Part shown: positions 29,073-42,411 of the stretch, one piece after another | How positions within the stretch are numbered: the first letter of the stretch is position 1 | Layout of the letters: the number at the start of each line of letters is the position of its first letter | Source: Neoactinobaculum massilliense | Lineage (GTDB): Bacteria; Actinomycetota; Actinomycetes; Actinomycetales; Actinomycetaceae | Length of the DNA: 64,000 nt | Direction: 5' to 3' | Assembly: GCF_900604955.1 (NCBI RefSeq) | Contig: NZ_UWPE01000001.1 | Coordinates: 1,302,001-1,366,000 of the forward strand | The notes under the pieces: generated by a model | The model's input: only the letters and a program-made list of their open reading frames with translations | What the model was told of the DNA's origin: nothing | Databases searched by the model: none | Program-made: the position numbers and the translations under genes

Positions 29073-29189
29073 GCGGCGGTGTCTTACTCTCCCACACCCT
29101 ATCGAGTGCAGTACCATCAGCGCGTTGCGGGCTTAGCTACCGGGTTCGGAATGGGACCGGGCGTTCCCCCACAGCCATGACCACCGCCA
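29073..29189 (-). rRNA. rrf: 5S ribosomal RNA
   Basis: The minus strand reads GGCGGTGGTCATGGC at the start, contains CATTCCGAACCCGG and GATGGTACTGCA, and ends GGGAGAGTAAGACACCGCC; the two ends pair. It is third in the operon, after a spacer of about 75 bp. Ends are accurate to a few bases. Confidence 0.96.
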
Positions 29190-29265
29190 CAAGCATGGAT
29201 CACCACAACCCTGCCGACTAGGCGTGGGGGCCGTGAATCGTATAGTAGACGCGAACAACAAGAAA

Positions 29266-32376
<3,111 letters not shown>

Positions 32377-32580
32377 CAAAATCTAAAGATGCTCGCGTCC
32401 ACTATACAATTCACAACCACCACACCAACACCACGCACAAACACACACATAACGCGCGCATCCACACATGGATAGTCACAGGGCCAGTAACCCAGAACCT
32501 GACAGCATGAAGACCAGAGAGCATCCACACACAAACCACACAAACACAGGCCACACCAAGCAGCCCATCATGGTTTCAAT

Positions 32581-34130
<1,550 letters not shown>

Positions 34131-35066
34131 AACCAGAAAGCCAAAACGACTCACAAAAACACAACAACCACACCCACCAACACCCACACCACAGTGCAAG
34201 CATCAGCCAGCAGTCATCATGGCCTGCCCACCAAGACAGGACTCACAAAAACAACAAACCAACCAACCCCCACAAAAAGGAGCACAGCCAGCCTGTTCTT
34301 ACTCTCAAAAGTCAACACACTATCAAGCACTCAACCACCACCCCCACACCCCACACACCCAGAACAACCCCAAGCACACAGGAAGGAGAAAACACCACCC
34401 CACAGCACCACCCAGCCACCCCCAAAGGGAGAAAACCAAGCACCACCACAAGGCGACGAAGCACAAGCATACCCACCACCCCCACCACCACACAACACCA
34501 CAAACCCATGAACCACACCACACCCCACAACGCCAGGGCCCCACCACCCAGGCAGGCCCCACCGGTTTCGACCGGCTGGGTGCCAGCTCGCGTGTCTACT
34601 ACCGACCCCGGGTCAGCATCACGGCAACCGGACAACAGCGCCAGATAGGCAACACCGACAAATAAACGAATAGAAGACACAGCCGCAGAACTGCCGCCTC
34701 AGGGCGACCGACGTCGCTGGTGGACGCCATTGCTAATGGACGGCGAAAGACAGAGATAGGCGGCACTATTACGAGGAAGAAAAAGAGAGGCCATCGCTTT
34801 GGAGGCAGCAGACCGGCCGAATCCACTGCAGCAGGGGTAGTCGAAAACCGATTATGGAAGGCCCGCTGATTGAAGGACACAGTCAGCAAATCCACCGGAA
34901 CCGAAGGACAGGCCCACAGCAAGAGACCGATCATGGAATATCCGTAGGAACACGCGAAGAAAAACAGTTACCGACAAACCGAAAACTAGTCGCCGAAAAG
35001 TTGGTGGGAAAAGTACGCAGAGGAAAAATCGGTTGCCGAAAGTAGAAAACCGAGAAGTCAAGGACG
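34131..35066 (-). other. rRNA leader and promoter region
   Basis: 936 bp without a protein gene. From 34131 to about 34560 the transcribed (minus) strand is almost all G and T, in low-complexity runs, and the 14-mer TGTTTTTGTGAGTC occurs twice on it (34148-34161, 34242-34255). Such repeats in a leader may guide processing or antitermination. From 34680 to 35060 the minus strand is T-rich with repeated TTTTCGGC/TCGGTTTTC blocks that could act as upstream activating DNA. I could not pick an rRNA promoter with confidence. Confidence 0.55.
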
Positions 35067-35145
35067 CCCCACGCACCCGTCAGTGCCGCATACCCTTGCT
35101 GCGTTCCCGCCCTGGGGGAGTTTTGCAAGATAACGCCGCGTGGGG
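35067..35145 (-). ncRNA. ffs: Signal recognition particle RNA, small bacterial type
   Basis: The RNA of SRP binds Ffh and helps target membrane proteins. The minus strand has terminal arms CCCCACGC and GCGTGGGG that pair, and the universally conserved domain IV hairpin, seen as GGCGGGAACGCAGCAAGGG followed by TATGCGGCACTGACGG. The core is about 79 nt, the short form without an Alu domain. It lies about 0.94 kb upstream of 16S in the same direction. Ends may extend a few bases each way. Confidence 0.94.
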
Positions 35146-35155
35146 AGTCGAGGCC

Positions 35156-35184
35156 AGTTTACTGAACGAACGGCCAAGTGCCAA
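35156..35184 (-). promoter_or_regulatory. Promoter of ffs
   Basis: On the minus strand TTGGCA (35184-35179), a 17-bp spacer and TAAACT (35161-35156) make a good sigma-A-type promoter. It would start transcription about 7-10 bases downstream, right at the 5' end of the SRP RNA. Confidence 0.7.
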
Positions 35185-35425
35185 CTGTAAGCCCGCGCGT
35201 GGCGGTGGCACCGGTTACCCGCACCGACTGAGCCCCGCCGTCCGCGAGTCCACCGGGCATCCAAAGTCCCCACCTGTCGCCCCATCAATCCATCAGTTAC
35301 CGACCAGCCCACCCACAACCCACCCGCGACTCCAACCCCAGCCCACCCCGTCAGTCCAACCACCGGGCAGGCGCTCCGCCATCCACCGCGCCCCACTACC
35401 GTGAAGACACAAAGAAAGGACCGTC

Positions 35426-35989
35426 ATGAACATGGACAATTTCGCGCCGGACAAGCTGGGCTGGCTGCCGGCTCTCGAGCACCCCGAACTGCTGGCGGAG
35501 CCAGTCGCCGCCGGCCTCACCGCCCTCGCGGAATCCGCGCCAGATCTTGCCTCGCAGGCACTTGTGGCCGAGATTGACCCGGCCTACTCGGACACCGAGC
35601 CCCTAGCTGAGCTCACCGGAATGCCCATTGCCATGTCCTGCAATTGCGTACTTGTGGCGGGAAAGCGCGCCGGCGAAGAACGCGTGGCAGCCTGCCTGAT
35701 CCGCGCCAACACGCGCGCTGACATTAATCACGTGGTGAAAAAGCGTCTCGGAGTACGCAAGGCCAGCTTCTGGCCAATGGACGAGGCCGTGGCACAATCC
35801 GGCATGGAATACGGCGGCATCACGCCAATCAGCATCCCTGCCGGCTGGCACCTCTACGTGGACCCACGCGCCACAGAAGGCGATGCTCTCATCGGTTCCG
35901 GCGTGCGCCGCTCCAAACTCGCGGTCCCGGGTGCGCTCCTCGCTGCCCTGCCCGGCGTCGAAATCATCGAGGGCCTCGGAATTGAGTAG
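35426..35989 (+). CDS. YbaK/EbsC-type aminoacyl-tRNA deacylase
   Basis: 187-aa protein of the YbaK/ProX-like superfamily, which hydrolyses mischarged aminoacyl-tRNA in trans. The domain fills about residues 40-185: the Lys and Gly positions appear in NCVLVAGKRAGEERVAACLIRANTRADINHVVKKRLGVRKASF, and the substrate pocket block in YGGITPISIPAGWHLYVDP. AAAGGA precedes the ATG. The 280 bp upstream (35146-35425) holds the ffs promoter and otherwise only a C-rich leader. Which tRNA it edits is unknown. Confidence 0.85.
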   Translation: MNMDNFAPDKLGWLPALEHPELLAEPVAAGLTALAESAPDLASQALVAEIDPAYSDTEPLAELTGMPIAMSCNCVLVAGKRAGEERVAACLIRANTRADINHVVKKRLGVRKASFWPMDEAVAQSGMEYGGITPISIPAGWHLYVDPRATEGDALIGSGVRRSKLAVPGALLAALPGVEIIEGLGIE

Positions 35990-36222
35990 CGCGGGGCCAG
36001 CAGGTCCGACGACGTCGTCCACACCGGCCCCGTACGTGCACAGATACCGGCGTTGTGCCACGGCCGTGGAAATATGGGCCGTGGCCAGCCCCGTACGCGC
36101 GCAGCTACAGGACCACTCACGGTAACGGGCACGATGCGACAGCCGCGTCCACGGCAGCGCGGCGATCACACCCACGGGACGCGAGCGCCGCGACCCACTA
36201 GCAGCGGCCGGAAAGCGGCGCG
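35990..36222. other. Convergent intergenic region with hairpin and dispersed motif
   Basis: Lies between the convergent deacylase and acyl-CoA-dehydrogenase-like genes. CCACGGCC/GGCCGTGG (36058-36084) is a perfect 8-bp stem with an 11-nt loop and may terminate transcription both ways, though no T run follows. A palindromic variant of the dispersed motif, CGACGACGTCGTC, is at 36007-36019. CCCGTACGTGCACAG (36029) is repeated as CCCGTACGCGCGCAG 60 bp later. Confidence 0.5.
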
Positions 36223-37386
36223 CTACTCGGCGTCGTGAGCGTACGAGCTCACCGGACCGAGGATGAGGGACGCCCAGGAACCGTGGAGGGACTCCTGGTC
36301 GGAGGGCTGGAACAGGCCGGCCAGCACGTCACGGTAGAGGCGCGAAACCTCGCCCTTGCGCGAGTAGGAGCCGCCGCCCATGGAGCGAATAGCCTGATCG
36401 ACGGCGTGAATAGCAGCCTCAGCGGCAGTATTCTTGGCGGCCGAGAAACGCGGATATTCGGCATCACCGCCGTCCACTCCGTTCTCCACGTCATGCTCCA
36501 GCTCACGGAGGAACGGGCCCGCCGCGGCGAGACCGAGCGCTCCGTCCGCAATACGCCAGCGAATGTCCGGATCCGTGGCGTACACGTCAGCGCGTGCAAC
36601 CGAGCGACGCGTCTTGACTCGCTCTGCCGCAACCTCAACCGCACGCTCGCCAATGCCCAGGTAGGTGGAGCCGAGCAGCAGCTCAAAATTGGAGAAGATG
36701 CCGTACACCACCGGCTCCTTGGAGGCGCCGGGATCCACCACGCCCAGCACGCGATCCTTGCGGATATGAGCGCCCTCAAGCCTGGTGGAATTGGACTGGG
36801 TGGCGCGCATGCCCAGCACGTCCCAGTCATTCTTCATGGTGAACCCACCATCTTCGCGCAGAATCACCCCGAACACGTCCTTGGTGACGCCATCCTCCGC
36901 GGTGTAGGCACCGAACGTCATGAGCCGATCCCAGGCCGGCGCCATCGAGGTGAACACCTTGAGTCCGGTGAGAAGATAGCCGCCCTCGCCGTCCGACTCC
37001 GCCTTCGTAATGGAGCCAAACAGCACCAGATCGTTGCCCGGTTCGGAAATGCCGAAGGCGTACAGCTTCCCCTCCGCGGCCTCGCGCAGCACCATCTCAC
37101 CGCGCTCATCCCCGCGCCGCACCATCCAGCGGGCCATGCCCACAATGATCTGATGCATATTGATAGCCAGTGCTGTGGCAGGGGCCGCCTTCGCGAGCCG
37201 CGTCTGCTCAGCCGCAATTTCCGGCAGCGTGAGACCCGCTCCGCCGTACTCCTTCGGCACAAACGCGCCGTAGTATCCGGCTGCCTTCAGCTCCGCGAAA
37301 TCCTCCGTGGGGAACGCATTCTCCGCATCATACCGAGGAGCACGGTTGTGGATACGCTCCAGTAGGTCATCATCTAGAAAAGCCAT
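36223..37386 (-). CDS. Acyl-CoA-dehydrogenase-fold flavoprotein
   Basis: 387 aa with the three-part acyl-CoA dehydrogenase fold: an N-terminal helical domain (LKAAGYYGAFVPKEYGGAGLTLPE), a beta domain (AFGISEPGND, WDVLGMRATQSNSTRLEGAHI) and a C-terminal helical domain. In true dehydrogenases the C-terminal block IYEGTSEIQ carries the catalytic Glu or its neighbour; here that place reads LFQPSDQESLHG, so the base appears absent. That pattern is seen in flavin-dependent monooxygenases of the same fold (DszC/SfnB-like). Oxidation of a sulfur or aromatic compound is therefore as likely as fatty-acid oxidation. The ATG at 37386 has AAGGAG upstream. It stands alone. Confidence 0.8.
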   Translation of the reverse strand: MAFLDDDLLERIHNRAPRYDAENAFPTEDFAELKAAGYYGAFVPKEYGGAGLTLPEIAAEQTRLAKAAPATALAINMHQIIVGMARWMVRRGDERGEMVLREAAEGKLYAFGISEPGNDLVLFGSITKAESDGEGGYLLTGLKVFTSMAPAWDRLMTFGAYTAEDGVTKDVFGVILREDGGFTMKNDWDVLGMRATQSNSTRLEGAHIRKDRVLGVVDPGASKEPVVYGIFSNFELLLGSTYLGIGERAVEVAAERVKTRRSVARADVYATDPDIRWRIADGALGLAAAGPFLRELEHDVENGVDGGDAEYPRFSAAKNTAAEAAIHAVDQAIRSMGGGSYSRKGEVSRLYRDVLAGLFQPSDQESLHGSWASLILGPVSSYAHDAE

Positions 37387-37450
37387 AATTCTCCTTCGAA
37401 CGCGTTGCGCGGCTCTCATGCCACGGCGCTGGTTGTTCCACCCCGGGTTC

Positions 37451-37461
37451 GTACGACGCCG
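37451..37461 (-). repeat. Dispersed motif CGGCGTCGTAC, copy 4 (reverse)
   Basis: GTACGACGCCG on the plus strand is the exact complement of the 11-mer. It lies 65 bases upstream of the flavoprotein gene, in the 295-bp spacer before tRNA-Ser. The rest of that spacer (37387-37681) holds nothing I can name. Confidence 0.6.
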
Positions 37462-37681
37462 AAGCGTCACGAAGTGCGCACCCGCGGGTCAACTCGGTCA
37501 CGTTGAGCCTAGCGAACAGGTCCGACACACGGCGCGCGGCGAATTCAGCCCACGGAAAGACGCCGCGGGCACCATGCCAGGAGGACGTAGACGGCAGACT
37601 CGGCTATGCCACATACGTCACAGCTGGCCGGCTGGGCAAATCGATATCGTTTCGGCTATTCTTGTGAGGCGGTCACGCCGA

Positions 37682-37769
37682 GGAGGATTCGCCTAGTGGC
37701 CTATGGCGCACGCTTGGAAAGCGTGTTGGGTGCAAGCCCTCGGGGGTTCGAATCCCCCATCCTCCGCCA
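37682..37769 (+). tRNA. tRNA-Ser (anticodon GGA)
   Basis: A class II tRNA: acceptor GGAGGAT/ATCCTCC, anticodon stem CACGC/GCGTG with loop TTGGAAA (anticodon GGA), a long variable arm (TTGGGTGCAAGCCCTC) and T-arm GGGGG-TTCGAAT-CCCCC. Discriminator G and CCA are encoded. Confidence 0.97.
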
Positions 37770-37771
37770 GC

Positions 37772-37810
37772 AGCCCCGAAACGTTGAAAAATAAGCGTTT
37801 CGGGGCTTTT
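37772..37810 (+). terminator. Terminator after tRNA-Ser
   Basis: A 12-bp stem (AGCCCCGAAACG with CGTTTCGGGGCT), a 12-nt loop and four T follow the tRNA directly. Confidence 0.92.
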
Positions 37811-37853
37811 ACATAGGTGCGGGGTGGCGTGCACCCCGCCGCCCCGCCCGCAC

Positions 37854-39323
37854 CTACGCGCGCACCGCTTTCTCAATCGCGGCGCCCACTTCGGCGTCGA
37901 TCTGCTTCCAGTAATTAATCGTGTTGGTCAGTACGGGCTCCTCGCACCCGTCCAACAGCATGCCGGACACCGTATCCACCAGGTCCGCGCGTTCGGCGTC
38001 GGTGTAAATGCGCCGCACCAGATCGTGCGCCTGCCCGAAATCATCGTCCTCGGAGTGAAGGGTGGCGGCGGCGCGCATTAGCTCGGCGTCGTTCTCCCAG
38101 GTGCCCTCCCAGCCCTCATGCCGCTCGGCGTCCTGGCAGGCGCGGCCGTAGGAATTCGGCGAATAAACAGGGGCATTGCCGGAGTGGAAGTACTCCATGG
38201 CACCCTCCTTGTCATACGAATTGACCGCCACACCCGGCGCCGGCTGGTTGACCGGCAGCTGGTTGTAGTTCGTGCCGATGCGGTTGCGCTGCGCATCCGG
38301 GTAGGAGAACACGCGCGCCATGAGCATCTTGTCCGGCGAAATCCCCGTGCCCGGCACCATGTTCGACGGGCTGAACGCCGCCTGCTCAATCTGCGCGTAG
38401 TGGTTCTCCGGGTTGCGGTTCAGCGTAAAGCGGCCAATATCTACCAGCGGGTAGTCCCGCTTGGAGACCGTCTTGGTCAGATCGAAGATGTTGAAGCGAT
38501 AGTCCTTCGCGTCCTCATACGGGATGAGCTGGAGTGACACGGTCCAGGACGGATACTCGCCGCGCTCAATCGCCCCAAACAGATCCCGGCGATGGAAATC
38601 CGCATCCTTACCGGCCATCTCCTGCGCCTCGGCATTGGACATGTTCTCCACGCCCTGATCCGTGTGGAAATGCCACCGCACCCACGTAATCTTGCCCTCC
38701 TTATTAATGAGCGAGTACGTGTGCGAGGAGTAGCCGTTCATGTGGCGCCACGTGCGCGGCAGGCCACGCGGACCCATGAGGTAGGCCACCTGGTGCGCTG
38801 TCTCCGGGGAGAGGCTCCAGAAATCCCACTGCATATTGTTAGAACGCAGGCCCGTATCCGGTTCCCGCTTCTGGGAGTGAATGAAATCCGGGAACTTCAT
38901 TGGGTCACGCACGAAGAACACGGGCGTGTTGTTGCCGACCATGTCAAAATTGCCCGCCTGCGTGTAGAACTTGAGGGCAAAGCCGCGCACGTCACGCCAG
39001 GTGTCCGGAGAGCCGAGCTCACCCGCCACCGTGGAAAAACGCGCCAGCATCGGGGTTTTACGGCCCGGCTGCAGGAAATCCGCGCTGGTGTATGCGGAAA
39101 TATCCGCCGTAATCTCCAGTTCTCCAAAGGCGCCGGACCCCTTCGCGTGCGGACTCCGCTCCGGAATACGTTCACGGTCAAAACGTGCTAGTTTCTGGAC
39201 CAGCTCCACATCATGAAGCAGGAGGGGACCGTCGCGGCCCACGGACAGTGAGCGCGCATCGCTCGCGCGCGGCGCCCCGGTTTCTGTAGTGGACGCGGAA
39301 GCTTTCGGATCAAAATTCGTCAT
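37854..39323 (-). CDS. katA: Monofunctional haem catalase
   Basis: 489-aa cytoplasmic enzyme that breaks down hydrogen peroxide; length is that of the small-subunit clade. The active site appears as [16 protein letters not shown] (catalytic His), the Asn in [12 protein letters not shown], and the haem-ligand Tyr in [17 protein letters not shown]. The N-terminal FDRERIPE block and [13 protein letters not shown] are also intact. The ATG at 39323 follows GGAGAGGAAC. No oxyR or furA is adjacent, so its regulator is elsewhere. Confidence 0.96.
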   Translation of the reverse strand: MTNFDPKASASTTETGAPRASDARSLSVGRDGPLLLHDVELVQKLARFDRERIPERSPHAKGSGAFGELEITADISAYTSADFLQPGRKTPMLARFSTVAGELGSPDTWRDVRGFALKFYTQAGNFDMVGNNTPVFFVRDPMKFPDFIHSQKREPDTGLRSNNMQWDFWSLSPETAHQVAYLMGPRGLPRTWRHMNGYSSHTYSLINKEGKITWVRWHFHTDQGVENMSNAEAQEMAGKDADFHRRDLFGAIERGEYPSWTVSLQLIPYEDAKDYRFNIFDLTKTVSKRDYPLVDIGRFTLNRNPENHYAQIEQAAFSPSNMVPGTGISPDKMLMARVFSYPDAQRNRIGTNYNQLPVNQPAPGVAVNSYDKEGAMEYFHSGNAPVYSPNSYGRACQDAERHEGWEGTWENDAELMRAAATLHSEDDDFGQAHDLVRRIYTDAERADLVDTVSGMLLDGCEEPVLTNTINYWKQIDAEVGAAIEKAVRA

Positions 39324-39522
39324 CTGTTCCTCTCCGTTCATTGCACGACGCCGCACTCACCAGCCGCCCTAGGTAGTGGGGGCAGTCCCGTCCGGTTGCG
39401 TGCAAGCCGTGCTAACTGGGATAAGTGACGCGGGAGACGTTTTATTCCTGGGCGAGCCACTATCCACCCTGAGGCTGAGGCGAGCGCCACGCCAAACCTG
39501 CACAATATGGGCAGGAGGGAAC

Positions 39523-40743
39523 ATGAACCCGTTGCGATTGCTGGAGCGATGGTCCGCGGCACACCCGCTGGTGGCGGACGGGCTGGTTGGGCTCGCCCTT
39601 CTCATCCTTACGCTCACCATGGATTCAGGCGGCAGCGCCGCCGGTTGGGCCCCGCTTCAGTTCATGGTGGTGACGGCGGAGAGCACAGCGTGGATGTTCC
39701 GACGGCGTTCTCCACGTGCTTCCGCTACGGCGATGGCACTGGCGGCCCTGGCGCAATTGCTGATTGGTCCGGATGCCTCCCCCACCATGGTGCTGGTACC
39801 ACTCACCGTCTTCAACATCAGCAACCTTTTTCCGCGCCGGCAGGCCGCACCCTGGGCCGTCCTGGGTATCATTGGCGCCCTCGTGTGGCCTATTCGGCTC
39901 ACCGTAGGCGCCTCCTGGCCCGGTGCGGTGTTCGCCGCCAGCCCCGGTCCGGACAGCGTTATCAGCTGCATCACCGTTACCGCGCTCTGCCTTCTCACCA
40001 TCCTCACCGCCTGGGCGATCGGGGACATGATGTATTCGCGGCGGCGGCTCAACGAGGCAACACTGGCCCGCGCCAACCAGCTGCAAGCGGAGGCCACCAC
40101 CGAGCGCGCCCTGGCGGCGTCGGACGAACGTAACCGCATTGCCCGCGAGATGCACGACATCGTGGCACATTCGCTCCAGGTAATCATCTCCCAGGCGGAT
40201 GCCGGACGGTACGCGGGTGGCGCGGATCCTGCGGCGGCCACCGCAGCGCTCACCACGATTGCGTCGACCGGCCGCGACGCCCTGGCACAGATGCGCAGAT
40301 TACTCGGCGTGCTGCGCGGGCCGGAGAGCGCCTCCACGGGCGCGCCGCCGCGGATCATCGACATCCCCGCGCTGCTGGACTCCGTACGTCTCACCGGCCT
40401 CCCGGTCACGTTCCGCGAGCTTGACAGCCCGCACGGCACGTTGGCTGACGGCGCCGAACTGGTGATTTACCGGGTGATTCAAGAGTCGCTCACAAACGTT
40501 GGCCGGCACGCGGGCCCGGGCGCTTCCGCCACCGTCACGCTCGAATGGATGGACAGTGGCGTGCGCATTGCCGTGGACGACGACGGGCGCGGCGCCGCGG
40601 CGGATCCCTCCACCCGCGGCGCCGGCCAGGGCCTCCTCGGCATGCACGAACGCGTGCTGCTGTTCGGTGGCACCATGGATGCACGCCCGCGCGCCGGTGG
40701 CGGCTATGCCGTTCACGCCGTCATTCCGTACGAGTCCGCGTAG
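39523..40743 (+). CDS. NarL-type sensor histidine kinase
   Basis: 406-aa membrane kinase with HisKA_3 and HATPase domains. Residues 1-160 carry about five hydrophobic helices and no large loop outside the cell, typical of intramembrane-sensing kinases. The phosphorylated His lies in RIAREMHDIVAHSLQVI (about 205-221). The ATPase region shows VIQESLTNVGRHAG, VDDDGRG and GQGLLGMHERV. The ATG at 39523 is preceded by GGAGGG. It is the first gene of a plus-strand set: kinase, regulator, ABC ATPase, permease. Such sets usually answer to cell-wall-active peptides or antibiotics; here that is inference. Confidence 0.93.
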   Translation: MNPLRLLERWSAAHPLVADGLVGLALLILTLTMDSGGSAAGWAPLQFMVVTAESTAWMFRRRSPRASATAMALAALAQLLIGPDASPTMVLVPLTVFNISNLFPRRQAAPWAVLGIIGALVWPIRLTVGASWPGAVFAASPGPDSVISCITVTALCLLTILTAWAIGDMMYSRRRLNEATLARANQLQAEATTERALAASDERNRIAREMHDIVAHSLQVIISQADAGRYAGGADPAAATAALTTIASTGRDALAQMRRLLGVLRGPESASTGAPPRIIDIPALLDSVRLTGLPVTFRELDSPHGTLADGAELVIYRVIQESLTNVGRHAGPGASATVTLEWMDSGVRIAVDDDGRGAAADPSTRGAGQGLLGMHERVLLFGGTMDARPRAGGGYAVHAVIPYESA

Positions 40744-40881
40744 CCCCGCCGCTCCGCCCAACCGCCGAGCCGACTTTCCGCCCACACCGGCGAGACGTCC
40801 GCCACCGGCCACCTCGCTCGTAGCGGCTCGTGCGCGCCCACGCCAGGTAGAGTGGCTCGTGTATCCGAGCGAGGAGCGCAC

Positions 40882-41556
40882 ATGAGCGAGCAGATCCGGG
40901 TGGCGCTGGTGGATGACCAGACGCTTATTCGTTCTGCACTCGCCACCCTGATTGGCACGCAGCCGGACCTCACCGTGGTGGCCACCGCCGCGCACGGACG
41001 CGAGGCGGTGGATTCGCCGGAGCTACGCGCGGCAGATGTCATTCTCATGGACGTTCGCATGCCCGTCATGGATGGGATCGAGGCAACCCGCGCTATTCTC
41101 TCGTCGGAGAATGGTGCCTCCGCCTCTCACCCACGCATCATCATGCTCACCACATTCGATATTGACGAATACGTATTAGAGGCGATTGACGCCGGCGCCT
41201 CCGGTTTTCTTCTCAAGGACGCGCCCCCGGAGGAACTGCTCAGTGGGATTCGCGCCGTCCACCGCGGCGATGCCGTGATCGCACCGTCCGCCACACGCCG
41301 CCTGCTCTCCACTTTTGCTCACGCCGGCCACAAGCAACCGTCCACCACGGACGCGGCCATCAGCGCCCTCACCCCGCGGGAGCGTGAAGTGCTGATAGCC
41401 ATGAGTGACGGGCTTTCCAACTGTGAAATTGCGGAGAAGTTCGTGCTCTCGGAGGCCACCGTGAAAACGCATGTGAGCCGTATCCTCGCGAAACTTGGCG
41501 CGCGCGACCGCGTGCAGGCCGTGGTGGCGGCCTACCGCTCAGGCCTGGTGGAGTAG
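40882..41556 (+). CDS. NarL/LuxR-family response regulator
   Basis: 224 aa. The receiver domain has VALVDDQTLIRSAL, the acceptor Asp in DVILMDVRMPVMDG, and the Lys in GFLLKDAPPEEL. The LuxR-type helix-turn-helix at the C-terminus reads LTPREREVLIAMSDGLSNCEIAEKFVLSEATVKTHVSRILAKLGARDR, a close match to the family. GAGGAG precedes the ATG. It is the partner of the upstream kinase, 138 bp away, and probably controls the ABC genes 97 bp downstream. Confidence 0.94.
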   Translation: MSEQIRVALVDDQTLIRSALATLIGTQPDLTVVATAAHGREAVDSPELRAADVILMDVRMPVMDGIEATRAILSSENGASASHPRIIMLTTFDIDEYVLEAIDAGASGFLLKDAPPEELLSGIRAVHRGDAVIAPSATRRLLSTFAHAGHKQPSTTDAAISALTPREREVLIAMSDGLSNCEIAEKFVLSEATVKTHVSRILAKLGARDRVQAVVAAYRSGLVE

Positions 41557-41652
41557 GCCTTCTGTCCTCATCCGAAAGTTGTACGCCGCGAGCGTCCAAA
41601 AACCATCCCCACGGTCGATGTCCCGCTGCCCGTCCCACGCCACCATGGAAAT

Positions 41653-42411
<759 letters not shown>

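Noticed and set aside
34312-34680. A 122-codon minus-strand frame starting with a lipoprotein-like LLSGC
   Set aside because: The rest is Gly/Val/Trp low-complexity sequence caused by the G/T-rich rRNA leader; no ribosome binding site precedes it.
36235-37365. A 376-codon plus-strand frame opposite the flavoprotein gene
   Set aside because: The minus-strand gene has clear family motifs and a ribosome binding site; the opposite frame has His/Arg-rich shadow composition.
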